The notes: a model not told the origin generated them from the sequence alone. A stretch of DNA of 64,000 nucleotides from Herminiimonas sp. (GCF_030655415.1 NZ_JAURVN010000004.1:310001-374000), one strand, 5' to 3'. Numbered from the stretch's first letter, positions 54,122-64,000 are shown. Translations and numbers: made by a program.

Positions 54122-55369
54122 TCAGCGTGCCAACCGTATCCCGGAAAATTGCCAACGAGCCGTCGCCGGGAAAAAATTGCGATACGTAACCCGACTATGG
54201 CCATCCGGCGTGACGCAAGACGAACCGCGCAATACATATTGGTTGGACATGAATTTGCCGTTGTACTCACCCAAGGCGCCGGCTGCAGTTTCATAACCGG
54301 GATAAGCTGAATAACTGCTGGACGTCCATTGCCAGCATTGCCCGAAAAATTGCATGCCGTCTTTTTGTGCGTCATCCGAAGAGAGCGCGAGCATTGCCGC
54401 ATGCTCCCACTCCGCCTCGGTCGGCAAGCGTGCACCAACCCAGCGTGCATAAGCATCCGCTTCAAAATAGGAAATCTGCGTCACTGCCGCATCGAGATTC
54501 AGCGCCTGCAAGCCATGCAAGGAAAACGCATGCCACACGTCGTCATTTTTTTGCCAATACAAAGGATGCGTCAATTGCTGAGTCTGCACCCAATCCCACC
54601 CTTCCGATAACCATACGGCCGGATTTTCATACGCCCCAGATTCTACGAAATTCAGATATTCGCGATTCGTGACCAAACGTGATGCGAGTGCATACGGCTC
54701 CAAGAACTGTCTGTGCACCGGCATTTCGTTATCGAAGCAAAAGCCTGGCTCGTCGTGCCCGATATGAACGACGCCGCCCTCTAAAGATAACCATTGCAAT
54801 TCTGCTGCCGGTTTTGAAACCAACTCTAGCGCTTCCGTATACGCCGGCTTCAATGGATTACATGACAGCAGATGCAAGACGTCGGTCATCATCAATTCCT
54901 GATGCTGCTGCTCGTGCTGCAAACCCAACTCCAGCAAGTTGCTCAGTTCTACATATGCATCGACGGCAAGCGGGCTCACCAACAAAGTCATCACGCGCGT
55001 ATCGACATCACGCCTGTAATTCAACACATCGGGAAATGGCGGGCGCGTCAGCAAGCCGCGCTGCGCACGCGCATGTTTGTCACCGATGCCGTTGTAATAA
55101 GAATTGAAGAGAACGCGGAAGGCTGGATGATGCGGTTGAAAGTTTGGATCAAAACGTTCGAGAATAAAGGTTTCAAAAAACCAGGTGGTATGCGCAAGAT
55201 GCCACTTGACCGGGCTGGCATCCGGCATCGATTGCACACAACAATCTTCTTCTGATAGTGGTTCTGCCAGTGCGATTGAACGTGCGCGCACAGTGTCATA
55301 GCGCAGCGCTAATTCATTCGAACCATCATGCAGTTCATTCAGGTAAATATGTTCTGTCTGTACGTTCAT
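54122..55369 (-). CDS. egtB: Ergothioneine biosynthesis protein EgtB (sulfoxide synthase)
   Basis: A 415-residue non-heme iron enzyme that joins a thiol donor to hercynine in ergothioneine synthesis. The N-terminal DinB-like domain has WHLAHTTWFFE near 55 and the iron-binding HEQQHQELMMTD near 151 (HxxxHxE); the C-terminal FGE-sulfatase domain begins near 195 and ends FFPATARWQFSGIRLAR. It follows egtD by 76 bases. Whether it uses gamma-glutamylcysteine or cysteine cannot be told; egtA, egtC and egtE are not in the window. Confidence 0.9.
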   Translation of the reverse strand: MNVQTEHIYLNELHDGSNELALRYDTVRARSIALAEPLSEEDCCVQSMPDASPVKWHLAHTTWFFETFILERFDPNFQPHHPAFRVLFNSYYNGIGDKHARAQRGLLTRPPFPDVLNYRRDVDTRVMTLLVSPLAVDAYVELSNLLELGLQHEQQHQELMMTDVLHLLSCNPLKPAYTEALELVSKPAAELQWLSLEGGVVHIGHDEPGFCFDNEMPVHRQFLEPYALASRLVTNREYLNFVESGAYENPAVWLSEGWDWVQTQQLTHPLYWQKNDDVWHAFSLHGLQALNLDAAVTQISYFEADAYARWVGARLPTEAEWEHAAMLALSSDDAQKDGMQFFGQCWQWTSSSYSAYPGYETAAGALGEYNGKFMSNQYVLRGSSCVTPDGHSRVTYRNFFPATARWQFSGIRLAR

Positions 55370-55445
55370 GATGTATCCGTAATGTTGATGGCAAGGTATT
55401 TATTGCTCACACTTCAGTTTCAATTTCACTCATTTAACCAGCTAC

Positions 55446-56513
55446 TTACGCTGCATGCGCATGACAAACCATGAACCACTGCTGCGGATCAGTCCAGGTC
55501 GTCACTTTTTCAAATCCGGCTTCTGTCAGCAAACTGATAAAACTTTGATGCGTGTATTTATAGCTGTTCTCGGTATGTATCCGCTCACCGTGCTCAAAGC
55601 GACGCACGCCGTTAGGCCAACGTACAGTCTGATCTGAGGCTGCTTCAAGATGCATTTCAATGCGGCTCAATTTGTCATTGAAAAATCCGCGATGCCGCCA
55701 TTCACGCAAGTCAAAATCTGCATCCAATAAACGATTTAAATGCAGCAACAAATTCAGATTAAAGGACGCCGTGACACCCAGAGCATCATCATACGCGGCA
55801 TCGAGTATTGAGTTTTCCTTGACCAGATCGACGCCTATCAACAAGCCACCATCAGCCGCGCCGCCTTGCGTGCATGCCGCCTTGATCTGCTGCAAAAATG
55901 TCAGTGCTTCGTCTGGTGCAAAGTTACCTATCGATGAGCCTGGATAAAAGAACAGGCGCTTTTCGCTACGCACACTTTCCGGCAACTGCAGATCCATCGA
56001 GAAATCCATACCGACACCGATCATGTCGATGGCCGGAAATTGTTGCTGCAATCGACTCACTGCATCGCGTAAAAATTCAACCGAGATATCAATAGGCACA
56101 TATTGCGCAGGCTGCAAGTGAGGAAACAATTTGGCCGCCTTTGCACAATTACCGGCACCAAGGTCAATCAGCGTAGTTCCAACGCCTATCGCTTGCGCCA
56201 TCTCTTGCGCATGCTTGGCGAAAATTCCCGCTTCGGTACGAGTCGGATAATATTCCGGCAGTTCACAAATCGCTTCAAACAATTTGGAGCCCAAGGCATC
56301 GTATAAATATTTGGGCGAGGTACTCGCTTGCGGCGCAGTTAAACCGGCCAATAGTCCATCGTCTATCGATTTTTTATCTTGTTCTACGAGTTGAATAAAT
56401 TGAGCCAAGCTGGCTGCTCCTAGTGTGGTCTTGCGGATGGTCGAGTTGGCTGTATTGGTCAGACTATGCTCGGGCTTATCCGTTCCTGAAGAAAAAGGGC
56501 GAAATTCAAGCAC
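55446..56513 (-). CDS. egtD: L-histidine N-alpha-methyltransferase EgtD
   Basis: A 355-residue SAM-dependent enzyme making hercynine by three methylations of histidine. Motif I TTLIDLGAGNCAKAAKLFPHL near 113, the histidine-binding LPEYYPTRTEAGIF near 84 and FFYPGSSIGNFAPDEA near 187 fit the family. The start is a GTG at 56513 with little Shine-Dalgarno, so the N-terminal 30 residues are uncertain. First gene of the egtD-egtB pair; ergothioneine protects against oxidants. Confidence 0.92.
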   Translation of the reverse strand: MLEFRPFSSGTDKPEHSLTNTANSTIRKTTLGAASLAQFIQLVEQDKKSIDDGLLAGLTAPQASTSPKYLYDALGSKLFEAICELPEYYPTRTEAGIFAKHAQEMAQAIGVGTTLIDLGAGNCAKAAKLFPHLQPAQYVPIDISVEFLRDAVSRLQQQFPAIDMIGVGMDFSMDLQLPESVRSEKRLFFYPGSSIGNFAPDEALTFLQQIKAACTQGGAADGGLLIGVDLVKENSILDAAYDDALGVTASFNLNLLLHLNRLLDADFDLREWRHRGFFNDKLSRIEMHLEAASDQTVRWPNGVRRFEHGERIHTENSYKYTHQSFISLLTEAGFEKVTTWTDPQQWFMVCHAHAA

Positions 56514-56853
56514 GTAATTTAACTCAAGCTAGCAAGGCTTGTTCCCAGCCATACCGTCCCCATATGGCATCGAAAGCAGCCAGAACGCTACAGAAACAAG
56601 GGCATTCCTACAGCACTTGCCGGCAAGACTTACAAAAGGTGCGATGCGACTAGTGCTAAGCTACGTGCGCGATTGAATATCCGACTATAAACATATTCAG
56701 GCAAGAACAGAACGACAACCTTATCGTGCACAGCCTGCACGCATAATGTGACCACTTCATGATCTTGAACACGGACTTTTTATCCTGACTTGTATCAATC
56801 CATACGAATTCGCATTCCCTTCGCACTCTATTTTTAAGTAAGCTAGTGAACCC
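56514..56853. other. Intergenic region between egtD and the ABC exporter
   Basis: 340 bases between divergent genes. Short frames occur but none has a ribosome-binding site, conserved character or codon pattern I trust. It should hold both promoters; I cannot assign them with confidence. Confidence 0.4.
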
Positions 56854-58641
56854 ATGATTCCGCAGACGTCCAGAGAATTACAAAAAGGCAGTATCGCCAC
56901 CTTGCGCGGTTTGCTGACATTTTTACTACCTTACAAAAAACAGTTTGGATTGGCAGGCATCGCACTGATCGTGGCCGCTGCCGCGACACTGGCGATCCCG
57001 TATGCATTCCGCCAAATGATCGATCTTGGCTTCGGCGCCAACGGCATCCATGACACGGCCAGCATCAATACCTACTTCATCGCATTGTTCGGCGTGGCTT
57101 GCGTTTTGGCAGTGGCTACAGCAGCGCGCTTTTATATGGTGTCGTGGCTGGGCGAACGTGTCACGGCCGATGTCCGCGGCGCGGTCTATTCGCATGTCGT
57201 CACACAAAGCCCGCAATTTTTTGAAACCACGCAAAGCGGCGAAGTCCTGTCGCGCATCACTACCGACACGACGCTGATTCAAACCCTGATCGGCACCAGC
57301 ATATCGATGGCGCTACGCAATGCGCTGTTATTCATGGGCGGCCTGGTAATGCTGTTTGTGACCAGTATCAAACTGTCGTCCATCATTCTGGTGATGTTGA
57401 TCGCTACGGTCTTGCCTATCGTCTGTTTCGGCCGTCGCGTGCGCACGCTGTCGCGCGACTCTCAAGATCGCGTTGCTGATTCATCCGCGCTGGCAGGGGA
57501 AATCCTGAATGCGATGCCAACCGTGCAGGCATTCACACATGAAAAAATCGAAGCGAGCCGTTTCGGCAAAACTGTAGAAGAAGCATTCAAGACTGCGATG
57601 CAGCGCATACGCGCACGTTCGATGTTGACGATGATCGCGATTCTGCTGATTTTTGGGGCCATCGTTTTCGTCTTGTGGCTGGGTGCGCATGCAGTGATCA
57701 ACGGCACCATGAGCGGTGGAGAACTTGGCCAGTTCATTTTGTATTCGGCGATAGTGGCTGGTGCGATTGGCGCTTTGTCCGAAGTGCTGGGCGATGCGCA
57801 GCGCGCGGCCGGCGCAACCGAGCGCCTGCTGGAATTATTGGCGGTGCAATCGCCTATCTCATCGCCAACCACACCGATCGCATTACCACCGCGTCGCGCC
57901 AATGGCGCTGCACTGGCATTGGATCTGGTGACTTTCCACTACCCGTCGCGTCCATTGACGCCCGCCCTATCTAATTTGTCGGTCGCCATCAAAGCTGGCG
58001 AAACAGTCGCCGTGGTCGGCCCGTCAGGCGCTGGTAAAACTTCGCTGTTCCAATTGCTGTTGCGCTTTTACGATCCGCAAGAAGGCGTGATCGAACTCGA
58101 CGGTGTCGATATTCGCAAACTTGATTTGCACGACTTGCGCAACACCATAGGCATCGTGCCGCAAGACACCGTGATTTTTTCTGCCAACGCGATGGAAAAC
58201 ATCCGCTACGGCCGTCCCGATGCAACCGATGAAGAAGTCATCGCCGTCGCCAAACTGGCAGCAGCGCATGAATTCATAGAACGTCTGCCGGAAGGCTATC
58301 AATCCTTCCTCGGTGAACGCGGCGTGCGTCTGTCCGGCGGTCTGCGCCAGCGCATCGCCATCGCGCGCGCCTTATTGAAAAATCCACCTTTGCTTTTGCT
58401 CGATGAAGCCACCAGCGCGCTAGATGCCGAATCAGAACGTCTGGTGCAAAGTGCGCTGGAAGCCGCGATGGTAGGCCGTACCACGCTGGTTATTGCCCAC
58501 AGACTGGCGACGGTACAACGTGCTGACCGCATCATCGTGATGGAACACGGCCACATCGTAGAAACCGGCACACATGCGTCGCTGGTTGCGGCCAGCGGTT
58601 TGTACGCCAGCCTCGCCGCCCTGCAGTTCGGCCAGCATTGA
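56854..58641 (+). CDS. ABC exporter, fused permease-ATPase (MsbA/ABCB-like)
   Basis: A 595-residue half-transporter with six membrane helices (about 25-320) and a nucleotide-binding domain: Walker A VVGPSGAGKTSLFQ near 387, Walker B LLLLDEATSALD near 508, and the switch His in VIAHRLATV near 544. The signature reads LSGGLRQR where LSGGQRQR is usual. Likely a homodimeric exporter of lipids, peptides or drugs; the substrate cannot be assigned. Monocistronic and followed by thyA 116 bases later. Confidence 0.9.
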   Translation: MIPQTSRELQKGSIATLRGLLTFLLPYKKQFGLAGIALIVAAAATLAIPYAFRQMIDLGFGANGIHDTASINTYFIALFGVACVLAVATAARFYMVSWLGERVTADVRGAVYSHVVTQSPQFFETTQSGEVLSRITTDTTLIQTLIGTSISMALRNALLFMGGLVMLFVTSIKLSSIILVMLIATVLPIVCFGRRVRTLSRDSQDRVADSSALAGEILNAMPTVQAFTHEKIEASRFGKTVEEAFKTAMQRIRARSMLTMIAILLIFGAIVFVLWLGAHAVINGTMSGGELGQFILYSAIVAGAIGALSEVLGDAQRAAGATERLLELLAVQSPISSPTTPIALPPRRANGAALALDLVTFHYPSRPLTPALSNLSVAIKAGETVAVVGPSGAGKTSLFQLLLRFYDPQEGVIELDGVDIRKLDLHDLRNTIGIVPQDTVIFSANAMENIRYGRPDATDEEVIAVAKLAAAHEFIERLPEGYQSFLGERGVRLSGGLRQRIAIARALLKNPPLLLLDEATSALDAESERLVQSALEAAMVGRTTLVIAHRLATVQRADRIIVMEHGHIVETGTHASLVAASGLYASLAALQFGQH

Positions 58642-58757
58642 GCATGAACTTGGCGGTGCGACTTGCCTGCCCGCCTGTTCAGTTAAAATAGCGCTTTCCC
58701 GCGGAATACAGCAATCCCTGTATTCCGCCACCCATCAAAATCACAAACGGACTATGC

Positions 58758-59732
58758 ATGAAACAATATCTTGACCTGGTGCGGACCGTGCTTGATTCCG
58801 GAACCTGGCAGGAAAATCGCACCGGCATTCGCACCATTAGCATTCCCGGTGCGATGTTGCGTTTCGATCTGCAAAAAGACGGCTTCCCGGCGATTACTAC
58901 CAAACGCCTCGCATTCAAATCCGTCATCGGCGAGTTGATCGGTTTTTTGCGCGCGACCCGCAGCGCAGCCGAATTCCGCGCGCTGGGTTGCAAGGTCTGG
59001 GATCAAAATGCGAATGAAAACGCTGAGTGGCTGGCAAATCCGTATCGCCTCGGTGAAGACGATTTGGGCCCGGTGTATGGCGTGCAATGGCGCGAATGGC
59101 CAGCCTACAAATTGCTGGATGCCGACAACAAAGATCAAATCAAGGATGCGCAAAAACGCGGTTTTCGCCTGATCTCGGCAGTCACTGACGAAGGCGTCGA
59201 CAAGGTCTTGATGTACAAGGCGATCGACCAGTTGCGTGATTGCCTGGATACCATCATCAACAATCCAGGCAGCCGCCGCATCCTGTTCCACGGCTGGAAT
59301 TGCGCCGATCTTGATGCGATCGCACTGCCGGCTTGTCACTTGCTGTATCAGTTCATCCCGAATGCGACGACCAAAGAGATTTCGCTGTGCCTGTATATCC
59401 GCAGCAATGATCTCGGCCTCGGCACACCGTTCAATCTGGCCGAAGCAGCTGCCCTGTTGCACGTGGTCGGACGCCTGACCGGTTACAAACCGAAGTGGTT
59501 TACCTACTTTATCGGTGATGCACATATCTATGAAAACCATCTGGATATGCTGAACGAGCAAATGACGCGCGAACCGTACGCGGCACCTAAGTTCGTGCTG
59601 TCGGATCGCATCCCGGATTACGCCGTCACCGGCAAATACGAACCCGAATGGCTGGAGAAGTTGGAACCCAGCGATTTCAGCCTGGAAAACTACGAACATC
59701 ACGCGCCTATCAGCGCACCGATGGCGGTTTAA
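58758..59732 (+). CDS. thyA: Thymidylate synthase
   Basis: A 324-residue enzyme methylating dUMP to dTMP with methylene-THF. N-terminal [18 protein letters not shown], the catalytic Cys in [10 protein letters not shown] near 195 and the folate/dUMP segment [17 protein letters not shown] near 222 are intact. It is about 60 residues longer than E. coli ThyA because of an insert at about 100-150 ([20 protein letters not shown] onward), a known long-form type. 15 bases before folA. Confidence 0.95.
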   Translation: MKQYLDLVRTVLDSGTWQENRTGIRTISIPGAMLRFDLQKDGFPAITTKRLAFKSVIGELIGFLRATRSAAEFRALGCKVWDQNANENAEWLANPYRLGEDDLGPVYGVQWREWPAYKLLDADNKDQIKDAQKRGFRLISAVTDEGVDKVLMYKAIDQLRDCLDTIINNPGSRRILFHGWNCADLDAIALPACHLLYQFIPNATTKEISLCLYIRSNDLGLGTPFNLAEAAALLHVVGRLTGYKPKWFTYFIGDAHIYENHLDMLNEQMTREPYAAPKFVLSDRIPDYAVTGKYEPEWLEKLEPSDFSLENYEHHAPISAPMAV

Positions 59733-59747
59733 TTTAGATCACTATTC

Positions 59748-60236
59748 ATGCCTGCACACCTGACCATCGTCGTCGCCACTGATACCAATAACGGCATCGG
59801 CATCAACAACACTCTGCCCTGGCATTTGCCGGAAGATCTGGCGCACTTCAAGCGCACTACGTCCGGCCATACCATCATCATGGGTCGCAAGACCTTTGAT
59901 TCCATTGGACGGCCGTTGCCGAATCGCCGCAATATCGTCATCACCCGCAATCCAGACTGGCAACACGCTGGTGTGGAAGCAGTGACTTCTATCGCTGCCG
60001 CCAAAGAACTGATCGGCGACCAGCAAGCCTTCATTATTGGCGGCGCGCAAATTTACGCCGACACGCTGGCTGCAACCGACCGCTTGATCGTGACCAAGAT
60101 AGGGAAAAGCTTCGACTGCGACGCATTTTTCCCGGCGATTGACCTCAAGCAATGGCAAGAAGTAGCGCGTGAGGAACATCATTCCGAGGCGAACGATTTC
60201 GATTACGCCTACATTACCTATGACCGTATTGCCTAG
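59748..60236 (+). CDS. folA: Dihydrofolate reductase
   Basis: A 162-residue NADPH enzyme regenerating THF from the DHF released by ThyA. GIGINNTLPWHLPEDLAHFKR near 18 includes the catalytic Asp position (here Glu-Asp) and the folate-binding segment; IIMGRKTFDSIGRPLPNRRNIV near 44 and IIGGAQIYADTL near 97 are typical. Overlapping function and 15-base spacing imply one operon with thyA. Confidence 0.95.
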   Translation: MPAHLTIVVATDTNNGIGINNTLPWHLPEDLAHFKRTTSGHTIIMGRKTFDSIGRPLPNRRNIVITRNPDWQHAGVEAVTSIAAAKELIGDQQAFIIGGAQIYADTLAATDRLIVTKIGKSFDCDAFFPAIDLKQWQEVAREEHHSEANDFDYAYITYDRIA

Positions 60237-60339
60237 AACTGAGGCTGAACCAAAGTTTTTGTCATACCGCCGTCACGCTCACGCGCGACACTAGCGAGTA
60301 TTAAGCAGTATGACTGTCGTATCACTCTGGTAACAAGAG

Positions 60340-60369
60340 GCCGCAGATCACACGATCCGCGGCTTTTTT
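60340..60369 (+). terminator. Intrinsic terminator after folA
   Basis: GCCGC-a-GATC-acac-GATC-c-GCGGC followed by T6, about 105 bases downstream of the folA stop. Confidence 0.88.
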
Positions 60370-60455
60370 CTCCCCAAATTCTGTATATATCTGCGAAAAT
60401 TCGCTTTCCTTATTAGGGTCCCAATGGGGTCCACTTCCGTCGTCTTGGAGACTGC

Positions 60456-62711
60456 ATGAAATTTCGTTTTCCCATCGTCATCATTGATGAAGATTTTCGT
60501 TCCGAAAACACCTCGGGCCTTGGCATACGCGCGCTAGCCGATGCGATGGAAAAAGAAGGCATGGAAGTGCTGGGCGTCACCAGTTATGGCGACCTCTCGC
60601 AATTCGCGCAGCAGCAATCGCGCGCGTCCGCTTTCATCCTGTCTATCGATGATGAAGAATTCGGCGCCGGCTCGTTTGAAGAAACCGATTACGCACTGAA
60701 ATCGTTGCGCGCATTCGTTGAAGAAATTCGCCACAAGAATGCCGATATCCCGATTTATCTGTATGGCGAAACGCGTACTTCGCGCCACATTCCAAATGAC
60801 ATCCTGCGTGAACTGCACGGCTTCATTCACATGTTTGAAGACACACCAGAATTCGTCGCACGCCACATCATTCGCGAAGCGAAGTCGTACATGGATGGCT
60901 TGTCGCCACCATTCTTCCGCGCGCTGGTGCATTACGCGCAAGATGGTTCGTACTCGTGGCACTGCCCTGGCCACTCGGGCGGCGTCGCATTTTTGAAATC
61001 ACCTATCGGCCAAATGTTCCACCAATTCTTTGGTGAAAACATGTTGCGCGCCGACGTCTGCAACGCAGTGGAAGAACTCGGCCAGTTGCTCGATCACACC
61101 GGCCCGGTCGCTGCATCAGAACGCAATGCCGCGCGCATTTTCAATGCCGATCATTGCTACTTTGTGACGAACGGTACCTCGACTTCGAACAAGATGGTTT
61201 GGCACTCGACCGTTGCACCTGGCGACATCGTCGTCGTTGATCGCAACTGCCACAAATCGATTCTGCATTCGATCATCATGTGCGGCGCGATTCCGGTGTT
61301 CCTGATGCCGACGCGTAATCACCTCGGCATCATCGGCCCGATTCCATTGTCGGAATTCACGATGGAAAACATACGCAAAAAGATCGAAGCCAATCCTTTT
61401 GCACGCGAAGCCGTCAACAAGAAGCCACGCATCCTGACCATCACGCAATCGACTTACGATGGCGTGATCTATAACGTCGAAACATTGAAAGACATGCTGG
61501 ACGGCGAAATCGATACCTTGCATTTCGATGAAGCATGGTTGCCGCACGCGACCTTTCACGACTTCTACAAAAACATGCACGCGATCGGCAAAGACCGTCC
61601 GCGCGCCAAAGAGTCGATGATTTTCTCAACGCAATCGACACACAAATTGCTGGCCGGCCTGTCACAGGCGTCGCAAATTCTTGTGCGCGAATCAGAAAGC
61701 GTAAAACTCGATCAAGACGCCTTCAATGAAGCGTATTTGATGCACACCTCGACTTCGCCGCAGTATTCGATCATCGCGTCGTGCGACGTCGCGGCTGCGA
61801 TGATGGAAGCGCCGGGTGGCACCGCACTGGTAGAAGAAAGTATTTTTGAAGCACTCGACTTCCGTCGCGCGATGCGCAAAATCGAAGCCGAATGGGGTCA
61901 CGCAGACTGGTGGTTTAAAGTGTGGGGACCGGACACCTTCAGCGAAGAAGGCATAGGCACGCAAGACGACTGGATGATCCGCGCCGAAGATACATGGCAC
62001 GGCTTCGGCGATCTGGCTCCGGGCTTCAACATGCTCGATCCGATCAAGGCAACCATCGTCAATCCAGGCTTGTCGCTGGACGGCAAGTTTGGCGAGTCAG
62101 GTATTCCAGCATCGATCGTCACCAAATATTTGGCTGAGCACGGTGTCATCATTGAAAAATGCGGCCTGTATTCGTTCTTCATCATGTTCACGATCGGCAT
62201 CACCAAAGGTCGCTGGAACACGCTGCTGACCGCGTTGCAACAGTTCAAGGACGATTACGACAAGAACCAACCGATGTGGCGCATCCTGCCGGAATTCGCT
62301 GCAGCGAACCCACGCTATGAACGCGTCGGTCTGCGCGACTTGTGTCAGCAGATTCATGATTTCTACAAAGCCTACGACGTCGCACGTTTGACGACAGAGA
62401 TGTATTTGTCAGACATGCAGCCAGCAATGAAACCGTCAGATGCGTTCGCCAAAATGGCGCATAGAGAAATCGATCGGGTACCGATTGACGAACTCGAAGG
62501 CCGTGTAACATCGATCCTGTTGACGCCATATCCACCGGGTATTCCATTGCTGATCCCGGGTGAACGCTTCAACAAAACCATCGTCGACTACCTGCGTTTT
62601 GCACGTGACTTCAACGAAAAATTCCCTGGCTTCGAAACCGATGTCCACGGTCTGGTGACGCGTGAAGTCGATGGCAAGCGCGGATATTTCGTCGACTGCG
62701 TACGCCAATAA
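60456..62711 (+). CDS. Arginine/lysine/ornithine decarboxylase (fold-type I, Orn_DC large form)
   Basis: A 751-residue PLP decarboxylase of the AdiA/CadA/SpeC family. It has the N-terminal wing domain (about 1-130), the catalytic core with the Schiff-base Lys in STQSTHKLLAGLSQAS near 391 and WHCPGHSGGVAFLKSP near 168, and the C-terminal domain (about 600-751). The amino acid substrate (Arg, Lys or Orn) is not clear; the product would be a polyamine or its precursor. No linked antiporter gene is present, so a biosynthetic role is as likely as acid resistance. Monocistronic. Confidence 0.88.
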   Translation: MKFRFPIVIIDEDFRSENTSGLGIRALADAMEKEGMEVLGVTSYGDLSQFAQQQSRASAFILSIDDEEFGAGSFEETDYALKSLRAFVEEIRHKNADIPIYLYGETRTSRHIPNDILRELHGFIHMFEDTPEFVARHIIREAKSYMDGLSPPFFRALVHYAQDGSYSWHCPGHSGGVAFLKSPIGQMFHQFFGENMLRADVCNAVEELGQLLDHTGPVAASERNAARIFNADHCYFVTNGTSTSNKMVWHSTVAPGDIVVVDRNCHKSILHSIIMCGAIPVFLMPTRNHLGIIGPIPLSEFTMENIRKKIEANPFAREAVNKKPRILTITQSTYDGVIYNVETLKDMLDGEIDTLHFDEAWLPHATFHDFYKNMHAIGKDRPRAKESMIFSTQSTHKLLAGLSQASQILVRESESVKLDQDAFNEAYLMHTSTSPQYSIIASCDVAAAMMEAPGGTALVEESIFEALDFRRAMRKIEAEWGHADWWFKVWGPDTFSEEGIGTQDDWMIRAEDTWHGFGDLAPGFNMLDPIKATIVNPGLSLDGKFGESGIPASIVTKYLAEHGVIIEKCGLYSFFIMFTIGITKGRWNTLLTALQQFKDDYDKNQPMWRILPEFAAANPRYERVGLRDLCQQIHDFYKAYDVARLTTEMYLSDMQPAMKPSDAFAKMAHREIDRVPIDELEGRVTSILLTPYPPGIPLLIPGERFNKTIVDYLRFARDFNEKFPGFETDVHGLVTREVDGKRGYFVDCVRQ

Positions 62712-62739
62712 ACTCTACTGAAAAATCGCCGAGCATTCG

Positions 62740-64000
62740 ATGCAAACTCTTTGCAGACTAATCCTCGGCGATCAACTCAATCCGCAACATAGTTGGTTCG
62801 CCAGCAGGCGTGATGACGTTGTTTACCTGTTCATGGAAGTGCGACAGGAAACAGATTACGTGCTGCACCACGCACAGAAAATCATCGCGATTTTTGCTGC
62901 CATGCGCGACCTTGCCGAGCAGCTCCGTATTGCAGGTCATCGCGTAGATTATATGGCGATCGACGACCCCGACAATCTTCCTTCCTTAACTAAAAATCTC
63001 GATAGCTTATTCGTCAAGCACGATGCCCGTGCGTTCGAATATCAAACGCCCGATGAATGGCGACTCGATCAGCAACTGGCGACTTACATTGCCGGACTGA
63101 AGATAGCTGCGCGCATGGTCGATACCGAGCATTTTTATACCTCGCGTAACGAAGCCGCAGAGATTTTCAAAGACCGTAAACAATGGTTGATGGAACACTT
63201 CTATCGACAGATGCGCGTCAAGCATGACGTGCTGATGAATGGCCCGCGCGCGCCGGTTGGTGCAAAGTGGAACTTCGATGAAGACAATCGCAAAGCATGG
63301 AATGGTTTGCCGCGTGAACCTGCTGATGCACGCACCTTTCACGATCATTCAGCGTTATGGCAAACCATAGTCGCAGCCGGCGTCGACAGCTTTGGAAAAC
63401 CGTCTGCCAATCATATCGGCTGGTCGCTGAATCGTGCTGAAGCTTTAGAACAGCTGGACGATTTCATAAGCGAAGCACTACCGCATTTCGGCGATTTTCA
63501 GGATGCAATGAGTACCAAGGCCAGGCGCCTGTTTCACAGCCTGTTGTCGTTCGCGCTCAACACCAAGATGATCAATCCGCGTGAAGTCGTGGCCCACGCA
63601 GAAACCGCTTATCGCGAAGGCCGTGCACCACTGGCTGCAGTCGAAGGCTTTATTCGACAAATTCTCGGCTGGCGCGAATATGTGCGCGGTGTGTATTGGG
63701 CAAATATGCCGGGCTACGACCAGCAGAACGCATTCGTTCACGATATCCCTCTACCATCCTGGTTCTGGGACGGCAATACGAAGATGCGTTGCCTGGCGCA
63801 CGCGATTGGCGATTCACTGGAACACGCACACGCGCATCACATCCAGCGACTGATGATTATCGGTAATTTTTCATTACTCGCTGGTCTCGATCCAGTTGCC
63901 GTGCATCGTTGGTATCTGGGTGTTTATATCGACGCCTTCGAATGGGTTGAATTACCAAATACGCTGGGCATGAGCCAGTTCGCCGATGGCGGCGCGATGG
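62740..64000 (+). CDS. FeS-type bacterial cryptochrome/(6-4) photolyase-related protein (partial)
   Basis: The first 420 codons of a photolyase-like flavoprotein; the frame runs off the window end. RLILGDQLNPQHSWF at the start and EGFIRQILGWREYVRGVYW near 305, plus HAHHIQRLMIIGNF near 367, fit the FeS-BCP (PhrB/CryPro) family, which repairs (6-4) photoproducts or senses light. The family's C-terminal Fe-S cysteines lie partly beyond the window and could not be checked. It follows the decarboxylase by 28 bases but is functionally unrelated. Confidence 0.85.
   Translation, partial: MQTLCRLILGDQLNPQHSWFASRRDDVVYLFMEVRQETDYVLHHAQKIIAIFAAMRDLAEQLRIAGHRVDYMAIDDPDNLPSLTKNLDSLFVKHDARAFEYQTPDEWRLDQQLATYIAGLKIAARMVDTEHFYTSRNEAAEIFKDRKQWLMEHFYRQMRVKHDVLMNGPRAPVGAKWNFDEDNRKAWNGLPREPADARTFHDHSALWQTIVAAGVDSFGKPSANHIGWSLNRAEALEQLDDFISEALPHFGDFQDAMSTKARRLFHSLLSFALNTKMINPREVVAHAETAYREGRAPLAAVEGFIRQILGWREYVRGVYWANMPGYDQQNAFVHDIPLPSWFWDGNTKMRCLAHAIGDSLEHAHAHHIQRLMIIGNFSLLAGLDPVAVHRWYLGVYIDAFEWVELPNTLGMSQFADGGAM

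Overview
The window reads as a chromosomal segment of a betaproteobacterium, most likely Oxalobacteraceae (Herminiimonas/Janthinobacterium-like). This is inferred from protein character and gene content: a HexR-controlled Entner-Doudoroff block, a RibBA with a degenerate GTP cyclohydrolase half, an Ala/Lys-rich histone H1-like protein, a cytosolic EgtB/EgtD pair, and intergenic repeats of a Burkholderiales type. GC is moderate and coding is dense. I see no prophage, insertion sequence, CRISPR array, rRNA or tRNA. The one clear RNA gene is the 4.5S SRP RNA, at about 34334-34433 on the minus strand.

Layout. 1-7300: a partial LpxH-like phosphoesterase overlapping an OlsB-like acyltransferase, an H1-like DNA-binding protein, an orphan periplasmic binding protein, a DedA protein, an exopolyphosphatase and an Hsp70-like ATPase. 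7500-13360: a small monooxygenase, a 56-aa acidic protein, a PAS-GGDEF-EAL protein, RpiA and a Kef-type antiporter. 13541-14104: a gene-free long inverted repeat around a (TTGCGG)9 tract. 14141-22201: central carbon metabolism, with eda-edd divergent from pgi-zwf-hexR-tal and two HexR-box-like sites in the shared control region. 22261-28958: LysR, DUF2798, a PagP-like barrel, a CoA transferase, then recR-ybaB-dnaX. 29209-34177: an RND pump, its adaptor and a divergent MarR regulator. 34334-37518: 4.5S RNA, ubiD, and a lytic transglycosylase behind a long structured leader. 37617-49313: a type IV minor-pilin/PilY1 operon running straight into riboflavin genes, nusB and an aminotransferase. 49683-64000: LysR, DUF3861, an extradiol dioxygenase-type protein, leuA with two small leucine-rich ORFs in front, ergothioneine genes, an ABC exporter, thyA-folA, a large basic amino acid decarboxylase and a partial photolyase-like gene.

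Working together. Glucose-6-phosphate is made or used by Pgi, oxidised by Zwf and routed through Edd/Eda, with HexR encoded in the same block; Tal and RpiA supply the non-oxidative pentose phosphate route. The riboflavin genes make FMN/FAD. RecR, YbaB and DnaX form a conserved replication/repair cluster. ThyA and FolA are coupled through folate.

Most interesting signals, all sequence-based hypotheses: (1) a 30-codon leader ORF before leuA with four tandem rare CTA Leu codons, followed by a second small Leu-rich ORF; (2) a near-consensus promoter and about 290-nt structured leader or sRNA before the lytic transglycosylase; (3) an A9 slippery run in dnaX next to an out-of-frame stop, which could give a gamma-like product; (4) HexR-type boxes plus a separate perfect palindrome in the edd/pgi control region; (5) the inverted-repeat cassette with a hexanucleotide microsatellite.
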